From: Gordonia lacunae
GTDB lineage: Bacteria; Actinomycetota; Actinomycetes; Mycobacteriales; Mycobacteriaceae
Assembly (NCBI RefSeq): GCF_002149015.1
Contig: NZ_NGFO01000028.1
Span: forward strand, 1-64,000
Direction of reading: 5' to 3'
Length of the DNA stretch: 64,000 nt
Of this stretch, positions 8,039-16,702 are shown piece by piece. A program made the position numbers and the translations under genes. The notes below the pieces were generated by a model. The model worked only from the letters and a program-made list of their open reading frames with translations, did no database searches and was not told the DNA's origin. Each line of letters opens with the position of its first letter. The stretch's first letter is position 1.

Positions 8039-9280
8039 ATGCCAGAGCTAGCCACTCTCCTCGATCAACTCATCGGGACCAGCCCGCCCGCCGACGACCC
8101 CACTGGCAGAGCAACATTCGATGCCTTGAACGTGTTGCGATTGATCCGCAATATCATCGACCACCAGATCGTCACCCACACAGCACAACTCGACGAACTC
8201 GGTGTCGCACAGAAGGTCGGCAGCACCACCAAGAAGCTGTTGATCGAGATGGGTCACGCACCCGCCCCGGCCGACCGGATCATGCGAGGCGTCGACGGCT
8301 TACCGACGCTGCCCGCTCTGGCTCGTCACGCCGCCGACGGTCGTCTGTCCGCTGAGGTTCTCGATGCGATTGTCCGCGGGATGAATCACATCGAGAAGCG
8401 ATGCCCAGGTCGACTTTCCGACGACGACAAGGGTTCGTACGAGTTCAAACTCATCGGCCAGGCCCTTTCGGGTTCGACGCCGACAGAGATACGAAAGCAC
8501 GCCCTCGCGCTCGGCAACACACTCGCGGACGCAGCCGACGCCGGTGTTCCAGCCGCCGACGACTCGTCCCTGAACACGGTCACCGCTCACACCACCGACG
8601 CCGGCCGCATCGACATCCGCGCCGACCTCACCCAGACCATCGGCGAGAAATTCCTGGCCATGATCGACGAACGCTCCTGCCCACGACCCGAACCCGACGG
8701 CGCCGACGACCGGCGCACCGCCGAACAACGCCGCGCGGATGCGTTCGAGTTGATTCTCGACCAAGCCGCACTGGGCGCCACGATCGACAGCATCGGCAGC
8801 CCGCGCACGCAGCTGACGCTGACCATCCCGGCAACGGGCGTGAACCCCGCCGAACTGCCGTGGACCGGATGCGTCAGCCACGCCACCGCAAAACGATTGT
8901 CCTGCGACGGATCGCTCACCGAGTTCGTCCTCGACGGCGAAGGCGTTCCGCTGCAGATGGGGCACACCCACCGGTTGTTCCCGACCCACCTACGCAAAGC
9001 CGTGATCGTTCGAGACAAATGCTGCGTCAAATGCGGTGCACCACCGTCGCATACGCAAGTCCATCACATCCAGCACTGGGTCGACGGCGGTCCCACCGAC
9101 CTCGACAACGGCTGCCTGCTCTGCCAACGCTGCCACACCCAGGTCCACCACCACGGCTGGGAGATCGTGATGGGCTTCGACCGGCACCCGTGGCTTGTCC
9201 CACCCGCCACCATCGACCCACACCGTCGGCCGTTACCCGCTTACAACCGACGCACCATGCAACTCGACGACGCCGCCTGA
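8039..9280 (+). CDS. DUF222 / 13E12-repeat family protein with HNH endonuclease domain
   Basis: This 413-residue protein has an N-terminal DUF222 region (LATLLDQLIG onward) and a C-terminal HNH nuclease domain. The latter shows CVKCGAPPSHTQVHHIQHW, then LDNGCLLCQRCHTQVHHHGW, giving paired zinc Cys and catalytic His residues. Such proteins are multicopy and mobile in Mycobacteriales (the 13E12 family); their biological role is unsettled. I chose ATG 8039; the frame extends to 7883 but that stretch is AT-richer and does not resemble the family. TTGGAG is close upstream. Tandem repeats precede it and a transposase relic follows. Confidence 0.8.
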   Translation: MPELATLLDQLIGTSPPADDPTGRATFDALNVLRLIRNIIDHQIVTHTAQLDELGVAQKVGSTTKKLLIEMGHAPAPADRIMRGVDGLPTLPALARHAADGRLSAEVLDAIVRGMNHIEKRCPGRLSDDDKGSYEFKLIGQALSGSTPTEIRKHALALGNTLADAADAGVPAADDSSLNTVTAHTTDAGRIDIRADLTQTIGEKFLAMIDERSCPRPEPDGADDRRTAEQRRADAFELILDQAALGATIDSIGSPRTQLTLTIPATGVNPAELPWTGCVSHATAKRLSCDGSLTEFVLDGEGVPLQMGHTHRLFPTHLRKAVIVRDKCCVKCGAPPSHTQVHHIQHWVDGGPTDLDNGCLLCQRCHTQVHHHGWEIVMGFDRHPWLVPPATIDPHRRPLPAYNRRTMQLDDAA

Positions 9281-9399
9281 CCACCGCCGCCAGACAACAC
9301 TTGGCCAACCACCTACGTCGCGCAGCACCTTCCGCACCCGGCCGCGCCGGGACCGCAGCCGTCCTTTGCCAACTCCATAGTGATGCCCTCTGTACCCCG

Positions 9400-9630
9400 T
9401 TGAGCGATCGGCCCGCACCACCCGCTCCGGGCTACCTCCTTGGCTCAATGCGTCGTCGAGCGCCCTTGGGCGCTGCGACGCGCCGCGGAACGGCTGAAGT
9501 GCTCGACCGCGACGGCCAAGGAGCGGACCGACTGCACCGTGGATCGGTGGGGCCGGCATGGCTGGTCACCCAGCTGCCCCGCCGATCACGCGGCCGAGCG
9601 TGGTGCCGGTAGGGAACGCCGCGCCATGTC
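9400..9630 (+). pseudogene. Decayed IS481-type transposase N-terminal fragment
   Basis: In one frame 9440-9530 reads LAQCVVERPWALRRAAERLK, matching the N-terminal helix-turn-helix of IS481-family transposases. After a frameshift the neighbouring frame gives GAGMAGHPAAPPITR, a recognisable remnant of the usual GMVDRSSRPHRSP segment. No DDE domain and no complete open frame remain. The flanks (9281-9400 and 9630-9717) show no other gene. With the HNH gene next to it this looks like a mobile-element scar. Confidence 0.6.
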
Positions 9631-9717
9631 GGCACCGGACCATTGCCCTCGCGATCTCACCGGATAGGACACATGGGTGTTGCGTGAGCGTCACCCAGTG
9701 CTGAACGCGCCGCGAGG

Positions 9718-10923
9718 TCAGTCCGCCAGGGCCCGGTACGTGGCCGTCTCGAAGTCGAGGTATCCGTCGACCGAAGCGGGGTCGAAGAACGGGAAGACCT
9801 GCGTCGCCCAGAAGCCGCCGATACGGGTGTGGGGATCGATCCAGAAGTAGAGATTGGCCAGCCCGGCCCACGAGTGGGACCCGGCCGGTCGGCCGGTCGG
9901 CGCGTCGGCGTCGTTGACCATGAACGGATACGACCACGATTTCGGCGTGCCGGGGAGGAATTCGACGTCGTGGCTCAACGGAGGGATCACGCCGGGTAAC
10001 CGCCGAACCGCCAGGTCGCCGATCTGATTGCGCAACGCGACCTCGACGGTGTTCGGCTGCAGGATCTGCTCGCCGCTGTCGGAACGTCCGCCGCGCAACC
10101 ACATTCGCAGGAACGTCAGATAGTCGGGGACCGTGGACCAGAGGCCCTGTCCGCCCATGTCGATCTCGGGATCGGCGGGCTGTTCCCAACGGTGGTTGGG
10201 TACCAGCTCGCCCCGTTTGCGCATGTGCAGGACGGCCCGCCTGTTCCGGGCGTCGTCGGAGAGCGCGAAGCCCGTGTCGGACATGCCGAGTGGTGTGAGG
10301 ACACGTTCGTCCATCACCTCGCGGAGCCGGCGGCCGGCGACGGCCTCGATGACCTGTCCCGCCCAGTCCACTCCGGAACCGTATTCCCACTGCGTACCGG
10401 GATCGAAGAGCAGTGGGGTCCGCAACGATGCGCGGGTCGCCGTGGCAACGGCGGGCACGCCGTGGTCCACAGTCAGTCGACGGTAGGTCTCGTTGAAGAA
10501 GTCGTAACCGAAACCGGCCGTGTGCGTGAGCAACTGATGGGTCGTGACATCGGACGCGGCCGGCCGGAGACGCGGCCGGCCGTCGGCGTCGAAGCCCTCG
10601 ATCACCTGGAGTTCGCCGAGCTCCGGTACGTAGGAGCGCGCCGGTGCGTGCAGGTCGAGGTCCCCGTCCTCGGCGAGCTGCAGCGCGACGGTCGCGGTGA
10701 CCGCCTTCGTCGCGGAGAACATCGCGAACACCGAGTCGGCGGTCATCGGTCGTGGGTCGTCGAGGGCGCGCACGCCGGCGGCGCCCACAAAGACGGTCTC
10801 CTCGTCGGTCGTCACGCCCGCGACCACACCCGGCACCCGTGGATCGCCCTCGGTACGCGCCGCCAGGATCGGGGTCACCTCGTCGGCGAGGCGTTCGGAA
10901 CGGACTGTGCCCGTGGAGCTCAT
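9718..10923 (-). CDS. Serine hydrolase, beta-lactamase (class C / family VIII esterase) fold
   Basis: This 401-residue protein has the catalytic Ser70-Ala-Thr-Lys73 (SxxK) motif and a Tyr-Gly-Ser triad (WEYGSG) in place of the YxN of true class C enzymes. HSWAG near the C-terminus replaces KTG. This pattern is characteristic of family VIII esterases and related hydrolases rather than antibiotic-hydrolysing enzymes. No signal peptide is seen. ATG 10923 is preferred because GAGGAG, overlapping the TGA of the upstream aminotransferase, lies 10 nt ahead. The pair is a two-gene operon. Substrate unknown. Confidence 0.83.
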   Translation of the reverse strand: MSSTGTVRSERLADEVTPILAARTEGDPRVPGVVAGVTTDEETVFVGAAGVRALDDPRPMTADSVFAMFSATKAVTATVALQLAEDGDLDLHAPARSYVPELGELQVIEGFDADGRPRLRPAASDVTTHQLLTHTAGFGYDFFNETYRRLTVDHGVPAVATATRASLRTPLLFDPGTQWEYGSGVDWAGQVIEAVAGRRLREVMDERVLTPLGMSDTGFALSDDARNRRAVLHMRKRGELVPNHRWEQPADPEIDMGGQGLWSTVPDYLTFLRMWLRGGRSDSGEQILQPNTVEVALRNQIGDLAVRRLPGVIPPLSHDVEFLPGTPKSWSYPFMVNDADAPTGRPAGSHSWAGLANLYFWIDPHTRIGGFWATQVFPFFDPASVDGYLDFETATYRALAD

Positions 10924-10937
10924 GTGCTGGTTTCTCC

Positions 10938-12134
10938 TCATCGAAGTGGGACGTGACCGGCGCCGACGAACGTGCGGAGCCGTTCGATGGCGAGGGTGAG
11001 GTCGTCGGTGGATGCGGCGTAGGACAGGCGGACGTATCGGTCCGCGCCCGCGACCCCGAAGTCGTTCCCCGGGGTCATGGCGACGAGGGCTTCGGCGAGC
11101 ACCCGGTCGCAGAACTCACTCGACGTCAACCCGGTGGAACTGACGTCGAGGTAGACGTAGAACGCGCCGTCGGGGATGACCGGCACCTCGAGACCGATGC
11201 CGGCGAGTCCGTCGACGACGAGTTGGCGTCGGCGCGCGAACTCACGGCGGTTGTGTTCGGCGACCGCGAGGGACTCCGGGGTGAAGCAGGCCAGCGCCGC
11301 ATACTGCGACGGGGTCGGCGGGCATACGTAGAAGTTCTGCGCCAGCCGTTCCAGCACCCCCACGAGCTCGTCGGGGACGATGCACCATCCCAACCGCCAC
11401 CCCGTCATCCCGAAGTACTTGGAGAAACTGTTGATCACCACCGTCTCCGCGACGCCCGGCGAGTCGGTGGCCAGGACGCTGCGCGGCGGCCGTCCATCCG
11501 GGGCGGGGTCGGACAGCCCGAGGTAGATCTCGTCGACGATCGACCATCCGCCACGTGCGGCAGCCAGATCGCACATGGCCACGAGTTCGGCGTAGGGCAT
11601 CGACGTGCCGGTCGGATTCGAGGGGGTGGCCACGATGACCCCGCGGGTGGCATCCGTCCACGCCTCGTCGACGTCGGCGGTGGTGAGCTGGAACCGGTTG
11701 TCGGGGGTGGTCGGCAAGAGCCTGACCTGTGCCCCGAAGGCGTGCGCGAACTGGCGGTTGCACGGATAGGAGGGATCACCGATGAGCACCTCGTCGCCCG
11801 GGTCGATCAGCGCCGCGCAGGCCATCAGGAGCGCTGCCGATGCGCCGGCGGTCACCGCAACCCGGGCCGGATCCACCGTCGCCCCGAAGTGGTGGCCGTA
11901 GAAGTCCGCGATGGCCTCGCGCAATGCGGGGAGACCGAGGGCGCCGGTGTATGCGAGGGGGTGTCCGGTCGCCTCGCGCGCCGCGGCGAGAACCGCAGGC
12001 GGCGGCCCGAAGTCGGGTTCGCCGATGTTCAGCTTCACGACGGGTTGCCCCGCCGCCTCGAGTTCGGCCGCCCGCTTCGCGTACTCCATCGCCTGGAACG
12101 GTGCGATCCCGTCGGCGCGTCGGGAGATCCTCAT
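10938..12134 (-). CDS. PLP-dependent aminotransferase, class I/II
   Basis: This 398-residue enzyme of fold type I has the Schiff-base lysine in NSFSKYFGMTGWRLGW, the substrate/cofactor motif SNPTGTSMP, and the aspartate that contacts the pyridine nitrogen in IVDEIYLGLS. The C-terminal SYAAS supplies the carboxylate-binding Arg nearby (YVRLSY). It resembles the aspartate/alanine aminotransferase branch (AspC/AlaA-like); the amino-donor pair cannot be told. It starts at ATG 12134, divergent from the Nudix gene, and is followed by the serine hydrolase after 14 nt. Confidence 0.85.
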   Translation of the reverse strand: MRISRRADGIAPFQAMEYAKRAAELEAAGQPVVKLNIGEPDFGPPPAVLAAAREATGHPLAYTGALGLPALREAIADFYGHHFGATVDPARVAVTAGASAALLMACAALIDPGDEVLIGDPSYPCNRQFAHAFGAQVRLLPTTPDNRFQLTTADVDEAWTDATRGVIVATPSNPTGTSMPYAELVAMCDLAAARGGWSIVDEIYLGLSDPAPDGRPPRSVLATDSPGVAETVVINSFSKYFGMTGWRLGWCIVPDELVGVLERLAQNFYVCPPTPSQYAALACFTPESLAVAEHNRREFARRRQLVVDGLAGIGLEVPVIPDGAFYVYLDVSSTGLTSSEFCDRVLAEALVAMTPGNDFGVAGADRYVRLSYAASTDDLTLAIERLRTFVGAGHVPLR

Positions 12135-12217
12135 GGGTCACATTGTGCTCGGCGCGGAAATCGTCGTCCGACCCGCACCTCCCGGCGATCGTGGACCCCG
12201 CCGGGCAGGATGTGGAG

Positions 12218-12691
12218 GTGCCCATTCCCGAATTCATCCGCGATCTGCGAAGCCAGGTCGGTCACCGCGAACTCTGGCTGTCCGGCGTCAGCGTCGTCGT
12301 CCTCGACGACTCCGGGCGGGTGCTGCTCACCCGGCGCGTCGACAACGGGCAGTGGGCCGTCGTGTCCGGCGTCCTCGAACCGGGGGAGGAGCCGGCGCGG
12401 GCCGCCTTGCGCGAGGTGCGGGAGGAGACCGCGGTCACCGCCGAGATCGTGCGGCTGACCAGCATCGACGTCACCCCGCTGATCACCTACCCGAACGGCG
12501 ACCAGACCCGCTACCTCGACGTCTGCTTCCTCGCGCGGTACGTCGACGGCGATCCGCGGGCGGCCGACGACGAGAACTCCGACGTCGCGTGGTTCGCGCC
12601 CGACGCACTGCCCTCCGACCTGACCGACACGTCCGTGCTGCGCATCGAGAAGGCGCTCAGCGGCAACGCCGAGGCATGGTTCGAACGGTAG
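12218..12691 (+). CDS. Nudix hydrolase
   Basis: This protein of about 157 residues has a complete Nudix box at 51-73 (Gly51, Glu57, then REVREETAV), which binds Mg2+ and hydrolyses nucleoside-diphosphate-linked substrates. The residues around it resemble MutT/ADP-ribose pyrophosphatase-like small Nudix proteins; the substrate is unknown. No ATG occurs in the frame. GTG 12218 gives a compact protein beginning PIPEFIRDLRSQVGHRELW and is preferred; GTG 12212 and 12191 are alternatives. It is divergent from the aminotransferase gene. Confidence 0.8.
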   Translation: MPIPEFIRDLRSQVGHRELWLSGVSVVVLDDSGRVLLTRRVDNGQWAVVSGVLEPGEEPARAALREVREETAVTAEIVRLTSIDVTPLITYPNGDQTRYLDVCFLARYVDGDPRAADDENSDVAWFAPDALPSDLTDTSVLRIEKALSGNAEAWFER

Positions 12692-12792
12692 CGGGTCCGA
12701 CGGTGGGGGCTCCCTCAGGGAAGTCCCTGAAGTTCGCCCCAGAAGTGCCCTCGACCATCGCTTTTCGGCGTCGACGGGCGCAGACTGGGCGC

Positions 12793-12990
12793 ATGAGCAC
12801 ATCGACGAACACCACCGGCATGACATTCTGGAAAGTCCTGGGCGTCATCGCGGTCGCGCTGATCGCGCTGGCCGTCCTCGGCCCGCTACTCGAGGGACTC
12901 TTCTGGATCGCCCTCATCGCACTCGCCCTCTACGGCGGTTACATGTTGTTCCGTTCGAACAAGAAGAGCACCCCGCCGACCACCTACTGA
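12793..12990 (+). CDS. Small membrane protein, 65 residues
   Basis: A short N-terminal Thr/Ser-rich cytoplasmic tail is followed by one long or two short hydrophobic segments (about residues 12-52). A basic end, RSNKK, suggests the C-terminus is cytoplasmic. No family is recognised. The ATG is well placed in a gap between the Nudix gene and the convergent membrane operon. The stop codon is only 16 nt from the end of the opposing gene. Confidence 0.6.
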   Translation: MSTSTNTTGMTFWKVLGVIAVALIALAVLGPLLEGLFWIALIALALYGGYMLFRSNKKSTPPTTY

Positions 12991-13006
12991 CCCCGGCCCG
13001 CCGGCC

Positions 13007-14356
13007 CTATCCGCCGAACAGCAGGTACAAACCGAGGAACGTGTAGAAGACCATCGTCACCATCATGGTGAGCTGCCCGGTCAGCTGATGCTTGCGGGGT
13101 AGCAGCCGCAGTGACGCATCGTGTGCCGCGGCGACACCCAGCAGGTGCCCGCCGAGGACGAACGCGACCTTGAGGGTCACGGTGACGGTCGGATGATCCG
13201 ACATCACATAGACCGGGTGGGCATCGCTGAGCCACAACACATTCCAGCCCCGCCCCAGCGGATCGCCCAGCGCGAGGACGGTCTCCTGGCCCTGCTCGAC
13301 CAGCGACTGCAGGTAGTGGGCGAGGATGTAACCGATCACGATCGGGACGAGCGAGTGCGCCATCAGGCCCGGCAGGCGGCGCCGGAGATCTGGTTGCACA
13401 CCACCGACGGCGCGCGCGGCCGTCCAGAACGTCACCGCGACGACGCCGATGAAGACCAGCAGGCCTGCGGTCGAGTAGAGGGTGGCGATCACCTGGCTGT
13501 CGCCGGCGCCGTCGGCGACGAGGTCCTGCCACAGTGGGATCGCCGAGAAACTGTCGAATGCGGTGGAGCCGAGCAGGATCGCGAGAACGGTGACAGTCCC
13601 CGGGAGCACCGGCAGCGTGGTCAGCGAGTTCATCGGACTCCGTACGATCACGCGCCCCTCGCGGTCCCGGGCGAACGGGGACAGGCGTGATGCGACCGTG
13701 CTGTACACCGCGAACGGATCCGCGCGCTCGGTCCAGCGCAACCCGAAGACGACGCCACCGGCGAGGGTGATCACGAGGTAGCAGATCAGCCAGATCCGTA
13801 CCGACGCCACCGAACCGGGGTCGGGGGAGGCCAGTTCCAGCCAGACGAAGGCGACGAGGCCCAGCGCGGCGGGCCACCACCCCAGCCGTCGCGGATAGTC
13901 CGTCAGACCGACGACCCGCGGGCCGGCGATGCCCTGCGCCAGGCGCAGGACGGTCCGGACCGGCGACAGCAGCCGCCACACCGGGCCGAGGAGCGCGGAC
14001 AGCACGGTCATCCCGACCCAGAGCAGCACGTAGAACGCGCCGGGCAGGGGGTTCTCGTCGGTCTCGGGACCGAAGGCGGCGACGACGAGCCACGCGGTGA
14101 GCACCACGGCGAGTCCGCTGATCACACCGCGGACCCAGTGGTTGTCCACGGTTCTCGTCACCCACCTCGGGAGCTCCCGGCCGGCGTCGGGACGTCCGTA
14201 CCGCGGCGTGCGCCAGGCGAAGGCGATGATCGCGAACGAGATCGTCAACGCCCAGGCACAGCCGATCAACACCGCGGTCAGCGGTACAGGCAGGTACTCC
14301 GAACCTCCCAGTCCGTGGGCGAGCAGAGTGTCAGTCGGCCTCGCGGGCGGGGTCAT
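13007..14356 (-). CDS. Polytopic membrane protein, third gene of a membrane operon
   Basis: This protein of about 449 residues has numerous hydrophobic segments throughout. It begins, after a short tail, LLAHGLGGSEYLPVPL. From memory it resembles actinobacterial membrane proteins carried in databases under a 'fenitrothion hydrolase' label, but I cannot confirm this and do not assign the activity. Conserved-looking His and Trp/Tyr residues (LAHGLGG, ILAHYLQS, LGGHLLG) in membrane segments could bind a metal. ATG 14356 overlaps the preceding small gene by 26 nt, with GAACGAGG just upstream; a longer frame to 14431 lies inside that gene and is unlikely. Confidence 0.7.
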   Translation of the reverse strand: MTPPARPTDTLLAHGLGGSEYLPVPLTAVLIGCAWALTISFAIIAFAWRTPRYGRPDAGRELPRWVTRTVDNHWVRGVISGLAVVLTAWLVVAAFGPETDENPLPGAFYVLLWVGMTVLSALLGPVWRLLSPVRTVLRLAQGIAGPRVVGLTDYPRRLGWWPAALGLVAFVWLELASPDPGSVASVRIWLICYLVITLAGGVVFGLRWTERADPFAVYSTVASRLSPFARDREGRVIVRSPMNSLTTLPVLPGTVTVLAILLGSTAFDSFSAIPLWQDLVADGAGDSQVIATLYSTAGLLVFIGVVAVTFWTAARAVGGVQPDLRRRLPGLMAHSLVPIVIGYILAHYLQSLVEQGQETVLALGDPLGRGWNVLWLSDAHPVYVMSDHPTVTVTLKVAFVLGGHLLGVAAAHDASLRLLPRKHQLTGQLTMMVTMVFYTFLGLYLLFGG

Positions 14357-14591
14357 CGGCCTCGTTCCGGGTCGGGGTAGCGGTGGGATCTGGGCGGGTG
14401 GGGTGCTCGGCGCCGGTGCCCTCGGTGCCACCCTCGGTCTGGTCCTCGTCGTCCCCGCGCCGACGGTCGAGGACCGCGATCGTGACGATGACGCCCACCA
14501 GCAGGAACGCGGGGATCACGGCCGGCAGGGCCAGCACGAGCGGATGCGTCGCGAGGTGGTGGACGGCGGGAGCCGCCGTGGAACCGATCAC
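14331..14591 (-). CDS. Small single-pass membrane protein of the membrane operon
   Basis: This 86-residue protein has one strongly hydrophobic helix (about LALPAVIPAFLLVGVIVTIA) followed by basic RRR and an acidic, Thr/Pro-rich tail. That arrangement suggests an N-out, C-in single span. The GTG start overlaps the stop codon of the upstream gene in a GTGA junction, a strong sign of translational coupling. Its coding region also overlaps the following gene by 26 nt. No family is recognised. It may be a linker or assembly subunit for the two large membrane proteins. Confidence 0.6.
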   Translation of the reverse strand: MIGSTAAPAVHHLATHPLVLALPAVIPAFLLVGVIVTIAVLDRRRGDDEDQTEGGTEGTGAEHPTRPDPTATPTRNEADDPAREAD

Positions 14592-16423
14592 GGCTGCGGC
14601 TGGAGCTCTGGCTCCCGTGCGCCCGAGGTCGCCTCGCGGGCGTTCACCCGGCCGGCCCCCCACGAGAGTGCGGCGATGAGCAGCAGTGAGCACACGAGCA
14701 CCACCAGGGACGCGGCACCGAACAGCCACGACGGGTAGTCGAAGGTGCGCTCACGCTGCAGGATCGAGATCTCCGCGACGAACGGCTTCGTCGATGTCTG
14801 CTGCGCCGGTTCGCCTTCCGCGCCGATCGCGGGATCCGCCGGGAGGTACACCGGTACACCGGCCATGGTGGTCCCGTCCTGCACCCGCAGGATGGTCTTC
14901 CACGATCCCGACACCGGCATCGGTTCGGTGGACCGGAATCGGTTGGGGCCCACTCGCTCGAGGCGGTCGATGACGATGCCGCGGTCGTTGTCGATCCCGC
15001 CCTGCCAGGACATCAGCGTCACCCATTCGGGGTCGCCGCTGAGTGCGTCGGACGGGTTGAGGAAGACCTCGGCGGTGACGTTCTGCTCGGCGGCCGCGTT
15101 GGGGCCCGCGGGGGTCAGGACGATGCGTGCGGTGGTGTCGGCGGGCACCGAGACCCGCAGTCCGTTGGCGACGGCGCCGCCGATCACCAGGACCGAGAGC
15201 ACGACGGCGGTGACACTGATCCAGCGTCGGGGGAGTCGTTCGCCGACGCTGACGAGGCCGAGCAAGCCGCCGCACACACCGGCGACGACACCCACCGGGA
15301 TGGCCATGGCCAGCGCCTCGCCCCACATTCCGGTGACCCACGGGAACGGATAGGCCGCGGCGATCCACCACGACTCGATCCAGAGTCCGAGCGTCGCGAC
15401 GCCCAGACCGGCCACCGCGCCGAAGAGCACCCGGCGTTTGAGGAGGGGGGTCAGCGCGAGCAGTTCGATGACCACGGCCGCGCCCAGGTAGAGCGGGAAC
15501 ACGTTGATCGGTGCGCCCAGGGCCGGCCCGACGACGACGGCGACGACACCACGCAACAGAATCGCGAACACCGCCGCGACGAGGGCCGCGCCCGGCCCCA
15601 GGCTGATCCGTGCGGCCACGAGGGCGAATGCGCCGGCACCGGCGATCATCATGGGTTGCAGAACGAGGCGGAACTGCTCGACACCGAAGTCGTACTCGAT
15701 CTGGAACACCGACATGCCGATGACCAGCCCGCCGAAAGCCAGGCAGCGGACGAGCCACTGACTCCGCCCGTCCTGCGGGGCGTCGGGACCCATGGCGGCC
15801 CGCCCCTCGCGGTCCAGGATCACCACTGCGATGAGCGACAGACCCGCGCCGCCGATGAGCATCAGGTGCGTCGGACCCCACAGCGTGACGTCCTGACCGA
15901 AGATGCGGTGCCACACGTCGTCGAGCGGGAACCCCAGCAACGCGTAGAAACCGCAGCCGGCCAACAGGATTCCACCGACCGGTGCGTACCAGTGGCGCGT
16001 GATCCGGATCGCCGAGCGGCCGGGTTTGTCGAACGGCAGGAACACCGACAGCATGCCGGAGATGAACAGCAGGAACAGGCCCACGAGGATGAAGTAGTGC
16101 GCGGGGTTCGCGAGCGGTCCCTCGTCGCGGCCGTCGCCGATGTGCAGGCTCACGTCCCAGAGGAAGCCGAACAGGGCGCAGATGATCGTGCTGGTGAACA
16201 GGAAGATCGGCAGGGCTGCCCACGGCGGGCGGTTCACGCGGCGCGCGGCCCACTCGGACAGCGTGGTCAGCCAGGTGATCTTGCGCGTCCGGTGCAGATA
16301 TCCGATCCAGAGCAGACCGACCGACACGACGGCAGCTACCGCGGACATCAGGAAGACCTGGTCGAGCGCCGCCCCGCCACCTTCGGCGGCGAGATGCAAA
16401 GGCGTGACATCGGATGTTGGCAT
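14588..16423 (-). CDS. Large polytopic membrane protein with C-terminal extracytoplasmic domain
   Basis: This protein of about 611 residues has many transmembrane segments over residues 20-430. A soluble domain of about 130 residues follows (PADTTARIVLTPAGPNAAAE, a beta-rich segment with VNV-type repeats), then one more hydrophobic span and a short tail. Putative metal-binding or polar residues lie in membrane segments (HIGDG, HYFILVG, LWGPTHLMLIGG). ATG 16423 was preferred over 16465 because the N-terminal residues upstream are not membrane-protein-like. It is the first gene of a tightly overlapping three-gene operon (611, 86 and 449 residues). No function can be given from sequence alone. 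Confidence 0.7.
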   Translation of the reverse strand: MPTSDVTPLHLAAEGGGAALDQVFLMSAVAAVVSVGLLWIGYLHRTRKITWLTTLSEWAARRVNRPPWAALPIFLFTSTIICALFGFLWDVSLHIGDGRDEGPLANPAHYFILVGLFLLFISGMLSVFLPFDKPGRSAIRITRHWYAPVGGILLAGCGFYALLGFPLDDVWHRIFGQDVTLWGPTHLMLIGGAGLSLIAVVILDREGRAAMGPDAPQDGRSQWLVRCLAFGGLVIGMSVFQIEYDFGVEQFRLVLQPMMIAGAGAFALVAARISLGPGAALVAAVFAILLRGVVAVVVGPALGAPINVFPLYLGAAVVIELLALTPLLKRRVLFGAVAGLGVATLGLWIESWWIAAAYPFPWVTGMWGEALAMAIPVGVVAGVCGGLLGLVSVGERLPRRWISVTAVVLSVLVIGGAVANGLRVSVPADTTARIVLTPAGPNAAAEQNVTAEVFLNPSDALSGDPEWVTLMSWQGGIDNDRGIVIDRLERVGPNRFRSTEPMPVSGSWKTILRVQDGTTMAGVPVYLPADPAIGAEGEPAQQTSTKPFVAEISILQRERTFDYPSWLFGAASLVVLVCSLLLIAALSWGAGRVNAREATSGAREPELQPQP

Positions 16424-16665
16424 GGTCGAAGTATGCACAACCGCACCCGTGTCCCGGAAGTACATTGCCCAAACCGGTCATCACCCGCGCGGTACGACCC
16501 CGTCCGCCCCGTGTCGCGGCGTATCGAGGTCACGGTGATCTCGACGGTCTATCCCCTGTGACGAATGCACGGATTCGGACGGCGTCCGCACCTGTCCGCG
16601 ATTCATCGGTCCGCGGTCGATACACAGTCGTTCCGGCGCACCGCGCATTTCGGTGACACGCCTCG

Positions 16666-16697
16666 CCGGTGTGACCGCATGCGGGCGGTCACACCGG
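16666..16697 (-). terminator. Terminator of the secreted-protein gene
   Basis: A perfect 13-bp stem (16666-16678 with 16685-16697) with a 6-nt loop begins 5 nt after the stop codon of the minus-strand gene. There is no U-tract. It isolates that gene from the membrane operon downstream on the same strand. Confidence 0.65.
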
Positions 16698-16702
16698 ATA
16701 GG

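Noticed and set aside
9718-10923. Antibiotic-resistance beta-lactamase
   Set aside because: YxN and KTG motifs are replaced (YGS, HSWAG) and there is no signal peptide; esterase-type hydrolase is more likely.
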